A stretch of 64,000 nucleotides of DNA, from assembly GCA_025141675.1 (NCBI GenBank), contig CP081161.1:966001-1030000 (forward strand). Direction: 5' to 3'. The notes beneath the pieces were generated by a model that worked only from the letters and a program-made list of their open reading frames with translations, did not search any database and had not been told where the DNA came from. Within the stretch, counting starts at the first letter, position 1. Every line of letters starts with the position of its first letter. Below are positions 26,542 through 35,878 of this stretch, one piece after another. The stretch is from Rhodobacteraceae bacterium S2214. GTDB taxonomy: Bacteria; Pseudomonadota; Alphaproteobacteria; Rhodobacterales; Rhodobacteraceae. Both the position numbers and the translations under genes were made by a program.

Positions 26542-26574
26542 ATGCTGCGTTAATCGATTGCAAAGGACACTGCG

Positions 26575-27327
26575 ATGACCTCTTCAAAACTACGGCTTGG
26601 CGTGAACATCGACCATGTGGCGACTGTGCGGAATGCGCGAGGCGGGGCGACCCCCGATCCGGTGCGTGCGGCGCTGCTGGCGCAAGAGGCGGGCGCTGAT
26701 GGGATCACTGCCCACCTGCGCGAAGATCGGCGTCATATTCGTGATGCTGACATGGCCGCAATTTCCGAAGCGATTGATATCCCGTTAAATTTCGAAATGG
26801 GCGCCACGGAAGAGATGCAAAAGATCGCGCTCGCCACAAAGCCGCATGCTGTCTGTCTGGTGCCAGAACGCCGCGAAGAACGCACCACCGAAGGTGGGCT
26901 TGATGTGGCTGGTGATGATAACCGCCTTGCCGCGTACATTGCCCCATTTAAAGACGCAGGCACCCGCGTGTCGATGTTCATTGGGCCAGAGATCGCGCAG
27001 GTCGAAGCATCGGCGCGGATTGGCGCGGACATTATCGAACTGCACTGTGGTTTGTACTGCGATCTGCACGATGAAGGTCGGTTTGATGAACGCGATGCCG
27101 AACTTGCGCGCCTGACGGCCATGGCGACTCATGCACATGGTTTGGGTCTTGAAGTTCACGCAGGCCATGGTCTGTCGTTTGAAAATGTGACGCCCGTGGC
27201 GGTGTTGCCTGAGGTGGTCGAATTGAACATCGGACACTTCATCATCGGCGAAGCGATCTTTACGGGCCTTGGTCCAGCAATCAAAGAAATGCGCCGTATC
27301 ATGGACGCGGCGCGGGGCCTTTCATGA
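26575..27327 (+). CDS. pdxJ: pyridoxine 5'-phosphate synthase
   Basis: Condenses 1-deoxyxylulose 5-phosphate with 3-amino-1-hydroxyacetone phosphate to give pyridoxine 5'-phosphate. The 250-aa TIM barrel begins [20 protein letters not shown]. It contains the catalytic Glu/His segments [15 protein letters not shown] and [14 protein letters not shown]. The stop overlaps the next gene as ATGA. pdxJ followed by acpS is a conserved pairing in many proteobacteria. Here two small genes lie between them. Confidence 0.97.
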   Translation: MTSSKLRLGVNIDHVATVRNARGGATPDPVRAALLAQEAGADGITAHLREDRRHIRDADMAAISEAIDIPLNFEMGATEEMQKIALATKPHAVCLVPERREERTTEGGLDVAGDDNRLAAYIAPFKDAGTRVSMFIGPEIAQVEASARIGADIIELHCGLYCDLHDEGRFDERDAELARLTAMATHAHGLGLEVHAGHGLSFENVTPVAVLPEVVELNIGHFIIGEAIFTGLGPAIKEMRRIMDAARGLS

Positions 27328-27632
27328 TCCAACATATTGTGATGCTTGGCCTGCCTGAAGGCTACGACGCGGATGAACTTGATGCCGTGATGCAAGGGCT
27401 CGCCGCGCTTGATCTGCCAGGGTTCACTGGTTTCACCCATGGTCCAAACCGCGATCTTGAACACAAGACGCCTGATTATCCCTACGGCTTTATCTGCACG
27501 TTCACCGACACCGACGCGTTGCGGATTTACGCGGCACATCCGGGTCACAAGGCGCTTGGCGGACGGTTGGTGGCACTCTGCGGTAGTGGTGATGCAATCA
27601 TGGTGATCGACCTTGAAGTGCCGACCACCTAA
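27324..27632 (+). CDS. Dabb (stress-responsive alpha-beta barrel) domain protein
   Basis: A 102-aa protein. [20 protein letters not shown], a central [20 protein letters not shown], and the closing [18 protein letters not shown] match the small ferredoxin-like Dabb fold, which dimerises into an alpha-beta barrel. The biochemical role is unknown. Its start overlaps the pdxJ stop by four bases, so it is translationally coupled. Confidence 0.8.
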   Translation: MIQHIVMLGLPEGYDADELDAVMQGLAALDLPGFTGFTHGPNRDLEHKTPDYPYGFICTFTDTDALRIYAAHPGHKALGGRLVALCGSGDAIMVIDLEVPTT

Positions 27633-27664
27633 GCGCATCCTTGGGCGATAGACCGGAGATGATT

Positions 27665-28123
27665 ATGAAATCGATTTTATCCATTCCGCTGGTGGCGCTG
27701 TTTGCAGCCCCGCTGGCCGCACAAACCGTCAGTGATTGTGACTGGGAATCCAGCGCTCGTAATTTGATCGAACCATGGGAAGACCACACAAAGGTCTTTG
27801 CCGAAGGGGCTGTGCGCCTTGCCATGTTGGACACGGTCGAACCGGCTGTCGCGGCGATGCATCTGTTGGTTTTATCCCCGCCCTATGACGAAGTCGGCGA
27901 CAGGCAGTGCAAGACGATTGGGTCCGGCGACCGGATCGGGTTCAGTGGGATCAGGTGGGACGCCTTAACGGCCGGATATGATCCGGCGGTTGGGTTGATC
28001 TTTGAAGTCCCCGTTAGCCGATACGATCCCGAAAGCGACGGGTTCCCGACCAGCCTATTGTCGTTCACGCTGAACCAATCCACAGGTGAAATCGACGCGG
28101 TCATTTTGGCGGATACCGAATGA
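27665..28123 (+). CDS. hypothetical exported protein
   Basis: A 152-aa product. Residues 1-20 ([20 protein letters not shown]) form a Sec signal peptide with likely cleavage after LAA, so the mature protein is periplasmic. Two Cys (in [11 protein letters not shown] and DRQCKTIG) could form a disulfide. I do not recognise the family. GGAG lies six bases before the ATG at 27665, favouring it over two upstream in-frame ATGs. The stop overlaps acpS as ATGA. Confidence 0.72.
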   Translation: MKSILSIPLVALFAAPLAAQTVSDCDWESSARNLIEPWEDHTKVFAEGAVRLAMLDTVEPAVAAMHLLVLSPPYDEVGDRQCKTIGSGDRIGFSGIRWDALTAGYDPAVGLIFEVPVSRYDPESDGFPTSLLSFTLNQSTGEIDAVILADTE

Positions 28124-28518
28124 TCCTGGGCATCGGGACCGATCTGGCAAACATCGAACGGATTGCGGGAACGCTGGAACGGTTCGGGGATCGTTTCAAA
28201 AATCGCGTGTTTACGGATGTCGAACAAGCCAAAGCCGAACGCCGCCGCGACGTGGCTGGCACCTATGCAAAACGTTGGGCCGCGAAAGAGGCCTGTTCAA
28301 AAGCGCTGGGCACGGGGCTTTCCATGGGAATCGCGTGGAAAGATATGTCGGTCACCAACCTGCGCACCGGCCAACCGGTGATGCATGTCACAGGTTGGGC
28401 AAAGGACCGTTTGGACCAAATGACGCCCGCCGGACACGAAGCCACAATTCACGTCACATTGACCGATGATCACCCGTGGGCGCAGGCCTTTGTCGTGATT
28501 GAGGCCAATCCCCTATAA
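28120..28518 (+). CDS. acpS: holo-[acyl-carrier-protein] synthase
   Basis: Transfers 4'-phosphopantetheine from CoA to Ser of acyl carrier protein. The 132-aa protein starts [20 protein letters not shown] with the Mg-binding Asp. [11 protein letters not shown] and [19 protein letters not shown] hold the second metal ligand Glu and the CoA-binding Lys. The ATGA overlap couples it to the preceding exported protein. It lies near pdxJ and lepB as in other proteobacteria. Confidence 0.95.
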   Translation: MILGIGTDLANIERIAGTLERFGDRFKNRVFTDVEQAKAERRRDVAGTYAKRWAAKEACSKALGTGLSMGIAWKDMSVTNLRTGQPVMHVTGWAKDRLDQMTPAGHEATIHVTLTDDHPWAQAFVVIEANPL

Positions 28519-28556
28519 ATCAGTGGCGTTTTCCAGCTTTGCCGTTGTGGCATCGC

Positions 28557-28585
28557 TTGACACAGCGCAGTGTCGCCCGCATGTA
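28557..28585 (+). promoter_or_regulatory. possible internal promoter before lepB
   Basis: A perfect TTGACA (28557-28562) lies in the 96-base acpS-lepB gap, with CATGTA 17 bases later as a weak -10. This could add transcription of lepB-rnc-era-recO. Confidence 0.3.
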
Positions 28586-28614
28586 GCCTTGCAACTCATC
28601 AAAGGAATTTGCCC

Positions 28615-29451
28615 ATGTCCGAAGAGCCCGGATTTTTCGCAAGCGTCAAAGAAACCGTTAAGACGGTTGTCTACGCCTTGCTGATTGCAGGCCTGTTTCG
28701 GACGATCTTTTTCCAGCCGTTCTGGATCCCATCGGGGTCCATGAAAGACACGCTGCTGATCGGGGATTTTCTGTTCGTGAATAAGATGGCGTATGGCTAT
28801 TCCTACGCGTCATGCCCGTCGATCCGTATCCCGGCTGTTGGCATTGATATCGGTGCTGATGATTTCTGCGGTGTGTTCGAAGGATCAAACGAACGTTTCT
28901 TGGGCTCTGAACCAGAGCGCGGCGATGTTGTCGTGTTCCGCCATCCTGTGACGGGGCGTGATTTCATCAAACGTCTGATTGGGATGCCGGGTGACCGCAT
29001 CCAAATGATCGACGGTGTTTTGCAGATCAACGACGAAGCTGTGGTCCTCGAAGATGGCGGCGTGTTCGAAGAAGTGATGGAATACCAAGGCCCGCAAGGT
29101 CTGCGCCCGCGTTGTGAAAACGGCGCTGTGGGGCAGGGCGCGATTTGTGAAAAGTCGCGTCAGTATGAAACACTGCCCGGTGGCACACGTCATTCGATCC
29201 TGAACATCGGCGATCAGTTCTCTGACAATACTGGCGTTTTTACTGTACCAGAAGATCATTTCTTCTTCATGGGCGATAACCGCGACAATTCCACTGACAG
29301 CCGTGTCGCACAAGAAGCCCGCGGCGTTGGTTTTGTCCCGCGCGAAGATATCGTCGGTCGTGCAGACCGCGTGATGTTCTCGTCCGCTGGTCGGTCCATG
29401 CTGGCGTTCTGGACATGGCGCAGCGACCGTTTCTTTAAGGCGATTGAATGA
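28615..29451 (+). CDS. lepB: signal peptidase I
   Basis: Membrane-bound Ser/Lys protease that removes signal peptides from Sec- and Tat-exported proteins. The 278-aa product has one N-terminal membrane helix (about residues 17-33). The nucleophile Ser is in [20 protein letters not shown], the Lys general base in [15 protein letters not shown], and box E in [20 protein letters not shown] lies nine bases before the ATG at 28615. Its stop overlaps rnc by four bases. Confidence 0.96.
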   Translation: MSEEPGFFASVKETVKTVVYALLIAGLFRTIFFQPFWIPSGSMKDTLLIGDFLFVNKMAYGYSYASCPSIRIPAVGIDIGADDFCGVFEGSNERFLGSEPERGDVVVFRHPVTGRDFIKRLIGMPGDRIQMIDGVLQINDEAVVLEDGGVFEEVMEYQGPQGLRPRCENGAVGQGAICEKSRQYETLPGGTRHSILNIGDQFSDNTGVFTVPEDHFFFMGDNRDNSTDSRVAQEARGVGFVPREDIVGRADRVMFSSAGRSMLAFWTWRSDRFFKAIE

Positions 29452-30128
29452 AGCTGTCGGCGGAACTTGCTGCTTTTGCAAAACGGATCGGCCATGATTT
29501 TGCCGATCCGTCCCTATTGATCCGCGCCGTCACGCATTCGTCGATGATGTCGGCGCATCGCGATGACAATCAGCGGCTCGAATTCTTGGGCGACCGTGTG
29601 CTGGGTCTGGTGATGTCCGACGCCTTGCTGAAGGCTGATACGGATGCGTCCGAAGGCCTGCTTGCGCCGCGTTACAACGCGCTTGTGCGCCGTGAAGCTT
29701 GCGCAGATGTTGCCCGCCAGATTGATATCGGTGCTGTCCTGAAACTCGGTCGGTCCGAGATGAAATCAGGTGGGCGGCGCAAAGAGGCGTTGCTGGCTGA
29801 TGCCATGGAAGCTGTGATCGCTGCTGTGTTCTTGGACGCAGGGTTCGAGACCGCCCAAAAGATGGTCGTGACCCTGTGGGGCAAGCGCATCTATAATGTG
29901 GCTGACGACGCGCGCGACGCTAAAACGGCCCTGCAAGAATGGGCACAAGCCCGTGGCGAACCGCCGCCCGCCTATGTCGAAGTGGCCCGCTCTGGCCCAG
30001 ACCATCAGCCTGTATTTACGATTGAGGCGCGCCTGTCCTCCGGTCCTGCTGAAAAAGCGACCGCCGGATCAAAACGCCAAGCCGAACAAGCCGCCGCAAC
30101 CGCCCTTTTGAAGAAAGTCGACCCATGA
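29448..30128 (+). CDS. rnc: ribonuclease III
   Basis: Cleaves double-stranded RNA in rRNA maturation and mRNA control. The 226-aa protein has the signature [13 protein letters not shown] with catalytic acidic residues and [20 protein letters not shown]-terminal double-stranded RNA-binding domain occupies about residues 155-225 ([20 protein letters not shown] and the [15 protein letters not shown] end). It overlaps lepB and era by ATGA junctions, giving the conserved lepB-rnc-era order. Confidence 0.97.
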   Translation: MKLSAELAAFAKRIGHDFADPSLLIRAVTHSSMMSAHRDDNQRLEFLGDRVLGLVMSDALLKADTDASEGLLAPRYNALVRREACADVARQIDIGAVLKLGRSEMKSGGRRKEALLADAMEAVIAAVFLDAGFETAQKMVVTLWGKRIYNVADDARDAKTALQEWAQARGEPPPAYVEVARSGPDHQPVFTIEARLSSGPAEKATAGSKRQAEQAAATALLKKVDP

Positions 30129-31048
30129 CAGACACAACACGCGCCGGATTTGTGGCCCTGATCGGCGAACCAAACGCCGGTAAATCAACGCTTTTGAACC
30201 GGATGGTTGGCGCGAAGGTGTCCATCGTGACCCACAAGGTGCAAACCACACGGGCGCGTATTCGCGGCATCGCGATTGGCGGTGAATCCGGCGAAGCGCA
30301 GCTGGTTTTCATCGACACACCGGGCTTGTTCAAACCGCGCCGCCGTCTTGACCGCGCGATGGTTGCAGCCGCGTGGACCGGGGCAGGGGACGCGGATATC
30401 GTCGTTCTGATGATCGAAGCGCACCGCGGGATTAGCGAAGGCGTGAAGGCCATCCTTGCGTCGCTGGAAGAACGCACAGGCGGAGGCAAAGTGGCCTTGG
30501 CGATCAACAAGATCGACAAGGTGAAGACCGAAGCGCTGCTTGCACTGACGTCCGAGATGAACGAACGCTACCCATTCGCGGAAACCTTCATGATCTCCGC
30601 TGAACGCGGGCATGGTGTGAAGGCACTGAAAACATGGCTTGCTGGTGAAGTGCCTGCCGGCCCGTGGTTGTATCCCGAAGATCAGATCGCCGACTTGCCG
30701 ATGCGCAATATCGCAGCCGAAATTACGCGCGAAAAACTGACGCTGCGCCTGCATCAGGAATTACCGTACGAGCTGACGGTTGAAACTGAAAATTGGGAAG
30801 AACGCCCCGACGGGTCGTGCCGTATTGATCAGGTCGTTTACGTTGCTCGCGATGGGCACAAAGGTATCGTTCTGGGCAAAAAAGGCGAAACCGCGAAGGC
30901 AGTGAATACCGCCGCACGGCTGGAGCTCGAAGAATTCCTTGGGCGCCGCGTCCACCTGTTTGTGCAGATCAAAGTGCGCAAAAACTGGTTGGAAGAAAAA
31001 GAACGTTACTCAGAAATGGGTCTCGAATTCAAAGACGGTAACGCTTGA
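30125..31048 (+). CDS. era: GTPase Era
   Basis: Essential GTPase that binds the 3' end of 16S rRNA and checks 30S assembly. The 307-aa product has G1 [17 protein letters not shown]2 region [12 protein letters not shown]3 DTPGLF, G4 NKIDKV and G5 SAERG. A C-terminal KH domain (about residues 205-295) carries the RNA-binding [10 protein letters not shown] loop. Start and stop overlap rnc and the DUF1491 gene by four bases each, indicating tight coupling. Confidence 0.97.
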   Translation: MTDTTRAGFVALIGEPNAGKSTLLNRMVGAKVSIVTHKVQTTRARIRGIAIGGESGEAQLVFIDTPGLFKPRRRLDRAMVAAAWTGAGDADIVVLMIEAHRGISEGVKAILASLEERTGGGKVALAINKIDKVKTEALLALTSEMNERYPFAETFMISAERGHGVKALKTWLAGEVPAGPWLYPEDQIADLPMRNIAAEITREKLTLRLHQELPYELTVETENWEERPDGSCRIDQVVYVARDGHKGIVLGKKGETAKAVNTAARLELEEFLGRRVHLFVQIKVRKNWLEEKERYSEMGLEFKDGNA

Positions 31049-31371
31049 AACTGACGGCTGACATCTGGGTGTCGGCCTATTTGACGCGCCTGCGCCTGTC
31101 CGAAATCCCCGCATTTGTCGTGCAAAAAGGGGATGCGACAGCGGGGGCGGTACTGATCAAGTTGAATACGCTTGATGGAAAGGCCTGCTGTTATCAACGC
31201 AGTTTCGATCTGATGACGGGCGACCGGAAATGGGTCGTGCTGTCGGACGGGGCGGAACCGGATGTTGACGGGTCCATCGCAAAACAACGCGGCTTTGATC
31301 CTGATCTTTGGGTGATCGAGGTCGAAGATAAACAGGGTCGTCACCTGTTGGATGAACCTGGATTGGACTGA
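31045..31371 (+). CDS. DUF1491 family protein
   Basis: A 108-aa cytosolic protein. [33 protein letters not shown] and the C-terminal GFDPDLWVIEVEDKQGRHLL match DUF1491, an alphaproteobacterial family of unknown function. It overlaps era by ATGA and sits before recO, its usual place, so it belongs to the same operon. Confidence 0.88.
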   Translation: MKLTADIWVSAYLTRLRLSEIPAFVVQKGDATAGAVLIKLNTLDGKACCYQRSFDLMTGDRKWVVLSDGAEPDVDGSIAKQRGFDPDLWVIEVEDKQGRHLLDEPGLD

Positions 31372-31440
31372 GTTGTCGGGGGCGGAAGAAACAGGTCGCC
31401 CGCCCTTTTCAACGCGTCTGTTTCCCCCCACATTAGCGCC

Positions 31441-32172
31441 ATGATCAGTTGGACCGATGACGCAGCCCTTTTGGCCACTCGCCCGTTTGGGGAAACCTCG
31501 GTCATTATCGAAGTGTTTTCCGAAGAACACGGGCGTCATGCAGGCGTCGTGCGTGGCGGCACCAGCCGTAAGGTTGCACCGTTGTTGCAGCCTGGCGCGC
31601 AGCTATCGGTGACATGGAAAGCGCGGCTTGATCAGCACCTTGGGTCGTTCACGGTTGAACCCATCCGTAGTCGCGCCGCTGCCGCAATGGGCGACAGGTT
31701 ATCACTGGCGGGCTTAAATGCGGTTTGTGGTTTGCTGACGATGGTGCTGCCCGAACGCGAAGCCCACGCGCCGTTGTATGACCGCACAATGGGACTGCTT
31801 GATTTGCTGGGGCAGACGGATATCTGGCCGCTCGCCTATTTGCGGTGGGAACAGGCGTTGCTCGAGGAAATGGGTTTCGGCATGGATCTGTCCGCTTGCG
31901 CTGTGCGCGGCGTGAACGAAGATTTGGCGTTCGTATCGCCCAAGTCGGGCAAAGCCGTCAGTCGGGATGCGGCAGGTGAATGGGCGGATCGTCTGCTGGC
32001 CCTTCCGCCTGTGCTTGCGGGCAAAGGCGACGCGACGCCGGGCGAAATTGTGAAAGCATTGGCTACAACGGGCTATTTCATTGAAAACCGCCTGATCAAA
32101 AGCCTTGGTGATCGCCCAATGCCCGCTGCACGCGCCAGATTGTTGGATGCGATCGGCCGTTATTCGACCTGA
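31441..32172 (+). CDS. recO: DNA repair protein RecO
   Basis: RecO works with RecR to load RecA onto SSB-coated single strands in recombinational repair. The 243-aa product has an N-terminal OB-fold (about residues 1-80, including [20 protein letters not shown]) and a helical C-terminal domain with [13 protein letters not shown] and the loop [20 protein letters not shown]. Length matches E. coli RecO (242 aa). It is the last gene of the rpoZ operon and converges with the META lipoprotein by a 13-base overlap. Confidence 0.93.
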   Translation: MISWTDDAALLATRPFGETSVIIEVFSEEHGRHAGVVRGGTSRKVAPLLQPGAQLSVTWKARLDQHLGSFTVEPIRSRAAAAMGDRLSLAGLNAVCGLLTMVLPEREAHAPLYDRTMGLLDLLGQTDIWPLAYLRWEQALLEEMGFGMDLSACAVRGVNEDLAFVSPKSGKAVSRDAAGEWADRLLALPPVLAGKGDATPGEIVKALATTGYFIENRLIKSLGDRPMPAARARLLDAIGRYST

Positions 32173-32558
32173 AACACCATTTCGCGGTCATCTGTGTTGG
32201 ACAGGATCAGCACATTCTCAAATGATTCCGCCAACGTCATGTCTGCGAGCGCGGCGAAATATATCTGCTCTGCCGCGAGATCGGGGCAGGCCACGCGCGT
32301 GCTCGCGATGGGATCAAGGTTGAACCACGGATAGGGGAGGGTTTGCGTGCTATGAAAGCTGTTGCAAGGGCCGCGTCCTGTCACGCTGCCATTGTCGCCG
32401 AAGCTGATCGTCGCGCGCGCCGCAAAATCAGTGCCATCGATGTCTATCAGTCTATAGGTCGCGTCGCGCACGGCGTAGCCTGATATGGTTTCATCAGGGC
32501 CGCAAGCGGTGAGCAAAAGCACGATGGGTAGAAAGCGAAGCATGGTGTTGCGTCGCAT
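32160..32558 (-). CDS. META-domain lipoprotein
   Basis: A 132-aa product with a lipoprotein signal: [20 protein letters not shown] has lipobox LTAC, so it is membrane anchored. The mature part ([20 protein letters not shown], then [18 protein letters not shown]) has the META/HslJ pattern, a small beta domain linked in some bacteria to heat or drug tolerance. The start is ATG at 32558, or ATG 32543 which would give a more standard signal. Its 3' end overlaps recO. Confidence 0.8.
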   Translation of the reverse strand: MRRNTMLRFLPIVLLLTACGPDETISGYAVRDATYRLIDIDGTDFAARATISFGDNGSVTGRGPCNSFHSTQTLPYPWFNLDPIASTRVACPDLAAEQIYFAALADMTLAESFENVLILSNTDDREMVFQVE

Positions 32559-32595
32559 TGCAGGCCTGCGAAGGCAAGCCTGCTACACGTATGTT

Positions 32596-34284
32596 TTACC
32601 CAAGTAGCCGCCGCGCGATGACTTGCGCTTGGATTTCTGCGGCCCCTTCAAAGATGTTCAGGATGCGCGCATCACACAAGATACGGCTGACTTTATATTC
32701 CAACGCAAAGCCATTACCGCCGTGGATTTGCAGCGCGTTGTCGGCACAGGCCCAGGCCACGCGTGCGCCTAGCAATTTCGCCATACCCGCTTCCAGATCG
32801 CAGCGGCGGTCAGCGTCTTTTTCCGCAGCAGAGAAGTAGGTCAACTGGCGTGCCACCATGATTTCAACGGCCATCATCGCCAGTTTGCCCGATACACGCG
32901 GGAAGTTGATCAGCGATTTGCCGAATTGTTTGCGGTCCTGCGCATACTGCATCCCGACATCAAGCGCGGATTGCGCCACACCGATGGCGCGGGCTGCCGT
33001 CTGGATGCGCGCAGATTCAAAGGTCTGCATCAATTGCTTGAAACCTTTGCCAGTCTCGCCGCCCAACAGATTTTCGCCTTTTACAGCAAACCCGTCAAAG
33101 GCCAGTTCGTATTCTTTCATGCCGCGATAACCGAGAACCTCGATCTCGCCACCGGTCATGCCGTCGGTTGGGAACGGGTCTTCATCCGTGCCTGGGGTCT
33201 TTTCGGCAAGGAACATCGATAGACCTTTGTAGTCGGTCGTGTCGGGATCGGTCCGTGCGAGCAATGTCATCACTTGGGTGCGGGCGGCGTGGGTGATCCA
33301 CGTTTTGTTACCGGTCACTTCCCAATCGTCGCCCTTCTTCACCGCACGCGTACGCAGCGCGCCAAGGTCGGATCCAGTGTTGGGTTCGGTGAAGACGGCC
33401 GTTGGCAGGGTTTCGGCGCTGGCCAATTGCGGCAACCACTTTTGTTTCTGCTCTTCGGTACCGCCGCACAAGATCAGTTCTGCCGCGATTTCGGACCGCG
33501 TGCCGAGCGACCCAACACCGATGTAGCCGCGCGATAATTCTTCAGACACCACACACATCGATGATTTCGACAGGCCAAAACCGCCGTATTCTTCGGGGAT
33601 CGTCAGGCCGAACACGCCCATTTCGGCAAGCTCGTCGATGACTTCCATCGGGATCAATTCGTCGTTCAGGTGCCAATCATGGGCAAATGGTTCGACCTTT
33701 TCGACCGCGTAGCGGCGGAATTGGTCGCGGATCATTTCCAGTTCTTCATCCAGACCGGACGCGCCCACGGTCACATTTGCGGATTGTTCCTGCATCAGTT
33801 CGACAAGACGGGTGCGGGCGGCCTGCGTGTTGGCGTTGTCAATCAATGCTGCGACTGCACTGTCCGCTGCGAAAGCGGCCTGATCCGCCGCTGACACGCC
33901 CATGTCGCGCAAACGGATCATTTCGCCTTGGTTCATCTGGATGCCACCAGCGATCTGCGCAAGGTATTCGCCAAACGCGATCTGGTGGATCAATTGTTCG
34001 GTTTCGCCAAACTTACCGTCAGCCGTCAAACGATCAGCCCACGCCTGCATTTGCTGCAAGGATTGGTCGTATGTGGCCAACCAAGCATAGCCATGCGCCG
34101 CAGTTTGGTTTTCTTCAATTAGCGCGCCGGAGATGCGCCCGCCGTCTGTGGTCAGCGCTGCGACGCTGGTTTTTGCGGCTTGCACGATGGTCGCCACGGC
34201 GGGCAACGACGCGGCGGTCTGGGCCAATAGATCAGGCATTCCTGCGGTTGCGATCAGTGTCATGTCTTGTCCGTCATGGGCCAT
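32596..34284 (-). CDS. acyl-CoA dehydrogenase, probable (2S)-methylsuccinyl-CoA dehydrogenase
   Basis: A 562-aa FAD enzyme. Residues about 170-560 form a full acyl-CoA dehydrogenase: helical domain (GVFGLTIPEEYGGFGLSKSS), FAD/substrate signature (AVFTEPNTGSDLGALRTRAV), and C-terminal domain (DRKQFGKSLINFPRV and ALQIHGGNGFALEYKVSRIL). An extra N-terminal helical domain of about 165 residues containing AAHGYAWLATYDQSLQQMQA is typical of methylsuccinyl-CoA dehydrogenase (Mcd) of the ethylmalonyl-CoA pathway, which is larger than ordinary 380-aa members. AGGAGAG lies seven bases before the ATG at 34284. The Mcd assignment is family inference. Electrons should pass to ETF, encoded at 45-47 kb. Confidence 0.8.
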   Translation of the reverse strand: MAHDGQDMTLIATAGMPDLLAQTAASLPAVATIVQAAKTSVAALTTDGGRISGALIEENQTAAHGYAWLATYDQSLQQMQAWADRLTADGKFGETEQLIHQIAFGEYLAQIAGGIQMNQGEMIRLRDMGVSAADQAAFAADSAVAALIDNANTQAARTRLVELMQEQSANVTVGASGLDEELEMIRDQFRRYAVEKVEPFAHDWHLNDELIPMEVIDELAEMGVFGLTIPEEYGGFGLSKSSMCVVSEELSRGYIGVGSLGTRSEIAAELILCGGTEEQKQKWLPQLASAETLPTAVFTEPNTGSDLGALRTRAVKKGDDWEVTGNKTWITHAARTQVMTLLARTDPDTTDYKGLSMFLAEKTPGTDEDPFPTDGMTGGEIEVLGYRGMKEYELAFDGFAVKGENLLGGETGKGFKQLMQTFESARIQTAARAIGVAQSALDVGMQYAQDRKQFGKSLINFPRVSGKLAMMAVEIMVARQLTYFSAAEKDADRRCDLEAGMAKLLGARVAWACADNALQIHGGNGFALEYKVSRILCDARILNIFEGAAEIQAQVIARRLLG

Positions 34285-34411
34285 GGGGCGACTCTCCTGC
34301 TTGTGCAGGTGCAGAGATAAAGTGTTTGCATTCGCAGCGCAACAATCATTCGCCTGATAATGCGCATTTGAACAAAAGTGTCGCAGCGACTTGCCTGATT
34401 GCGAGCCCGCC

Positions 34412-34951
34412 CTAAGAAAACAGGTCTACATAACCGCAGATATCGGCCAGTTCGGGTATTTGTTCTGCAGGCAGTACTTCGAATGTTGTCCGGTAAAGGG
34501 TTTCGCCGGCATAGGACGCTTCGATCTGCCAAAAGCCGGGCAAGAGTTCATAATCAAAGTCGAACTGATAAAACGTCAGGGAAGGGTCAGTGCCGCGAAT
34601 AGTTGATGCGAACGTTTGCACTGTTTGGCCCGTCGCGCCCATAGGCGGGTGGGTGACCGTCATCTGCACGCCGTTGATGCCATCGATATCAAGCGCTTGC
34701 GACTTGATCCCGAACCCGATCCCAAGCACCGCAGGCACACGCCGCGTCGCTGCGACAAACGCAGGCTCTTCTTCAATAACATGGGTCGTGCCCGCGATCG
34801 TACCCGGGGCTTCGCGAACGCCAAGCGTATCTGGTGCGCAAATGACCCCGACTTCCATACTCGCAATCGCCGGCGCCTTTACATCGGGCTGCGGGGCTTG
34901 GGCAAAAGCCACAACGGGCATACAAATAAGCAAAGCGAGAACATGTTTCAT
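34412..34951 (-). CDS. DUF3859 family exported protein
   Basis: A 179-aa product with Sec signal MKHVLALLICMPVVAFAQAP. The rest (GIGFGIKSQALDIDGINGVQ, TVTHPPM, FDFDYELLPGFWQIEASYAG) fits the DUF3859 family, a beta-sandwich-like periplasmic domain of unknown function. ATG 34951 is preferred because the signal peptide begins there; an in-frame ATG at 34987 would add 12 non-hydrophobic residues. No operon partner is clear. Confidence 0.75.
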   Translation of the reverse strand: MKHVLALLICMPVVAFAQAPQPDVKAPAIASMEVGVICAPDTLGVREAPGTIAGTTHVIEEEPAFVAATRRVPAVLGIGFGIKSQALDIDGINGVQMTVTHPPMGATGQTVQTFASTIRGTDPSLTFYQFDFDYELLPGFWQIEASYAGETLYRTTFEVLPAEQIPELADICGYVDLFS

Positions 34952-34999
34952 AGCGTGTTCGTAACCCAATTCGGGTAAATGCGCCAAGCTTTGTTCACC

Positions 35000-35785
35000 T
35001 TAAACGTCAAGGTTGGCTGCGATCTGCCCCTTGATTTGGGCGAAATCGGCTAAAGATTGGGCCCATTGGTCAAGATGGCCGCCTGCGATCAAGGCCTGCG
35101 TGGCGGCCTCGCCAATCATGCGGGATGTGGCATCAGGGTCGCTCATTTGGGTTAGGACTTCGGTGATCATGTCCAAAAGGGCGCGGTTGGCTGGTACCCC
35201 ATATGTCTTGCAAAGCAGTTTGAGCCGACGGCTTTGGACATCCAAGTCGGCCTGCGTGGCAGCATCCATCGCGGCGTCCTGCTGACCAAGCGGGACGATC
35301 CACCACGCCAGATAGGCCAGATCCCTGATCCGTGGCGCAGGCCCTGCTAGATCAAAATCGAAGACGCCGATCACCGCACCGTTCGTGTCGAACGTCATGT
35401 TGTAGGGGGCAAAATCGTTGTGGCAGATGACCTCGTGCTGCAATGGGTCAGGGTGGCTGTAAGCCCAAGGCACCGTCGCATCCGTCAAGGACAGGGTGGC
35501 GTTATGAATGCGGCGTAGCAGGCGGGCTGCTGATAAAAGTGCTGTGTCTTCGGTCCATAAGTTTGTTGGAAAATCGGTATCGCCCGACACAAAGCGCAGC
35601 ATCTGGCGGTTGTTGTCGTCGATCCCCAAAAACTGCGGAATGCCGTTCACACCCGCCGCCGCGAGTTTTGTCAGCAGCGCCTGTGTCGCGGGCGTATTTG
35701 CCGTGACGGGTTTGCGGATCGTGTCGCCAACGCGCGTGACACCAGCGGCGACGTTGCCACCGGTCAGGGGAATTTCATCATCCAT
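35000..35785 (-). CDS. aminoglycoside phosphotransferase (APH)-fold kinase
   Basis: A 261-aa protein with protein-kinase-like APH signatures. The catalytic loop is VICHNDFAPYNMTFD (HxDxxxxN, with Asp and Asn) and the metal loop is VIGVFDFDLAGPAPRIRDLA. The family phosphorylates small molecules such as sugars, choline or antibiotics. The substrate is not inferable, and resistance should not be assumed. It stands alone, downstream of pckA and in the same direction, separated from it by a terminator. Confidence 0.85.
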   Translation of the reverse strand: MDDEIPLTGGNVAAGVTRVGDTIRKPVTANTPATQALLTKLAAAGVNGIPQFLGIDDNNRQMLRFVSGDTDFPTNLWTEDTALLSAARLLRRIHNATLSLTDATVPWAYSHPDPLQHEVICHNDFAPYNMTFDTNGAVIGVFDFDLAGPAPRIRDLAYLAWWIVPLGQQDAAMDAATQADLDVQSRRLKLLCKTYGVPANRALLDMITEVLTQMSDPDATSRMIGEAATQALIAGGHLDQWAQSLADFAQIKGQIAANLDV

Positions 35786-35813
35786 GGCGGGCAGGTTTTC
35801 TAATGGGTGGTGT

Positions 35814-35849
35814 ACAAAGAAAAAGGGTCAGGCGCATCGCCCGACCCTA
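35814..35849 (-). terminator. Rho-independent terminator after pckA
   Basis: The AGGGTC/GACCCT stem extended by GGCG/CGCC lies 30 bases past the pckA stop. On the minus strand it is followed by TTTTTCTTTG. Confidence 0.85.
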
Positions 35850-35878
35850 ATTGATCGTCTTCTAGGTGCAAGCAGGGC

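Noticed and set aside
35000..35785. APH-fold gene as an antibiotic-resistance determinant
   Set aside because: Only general kinase motifs are visible. There is no mobile context and the family phosphorylates many ordinary metabolites.
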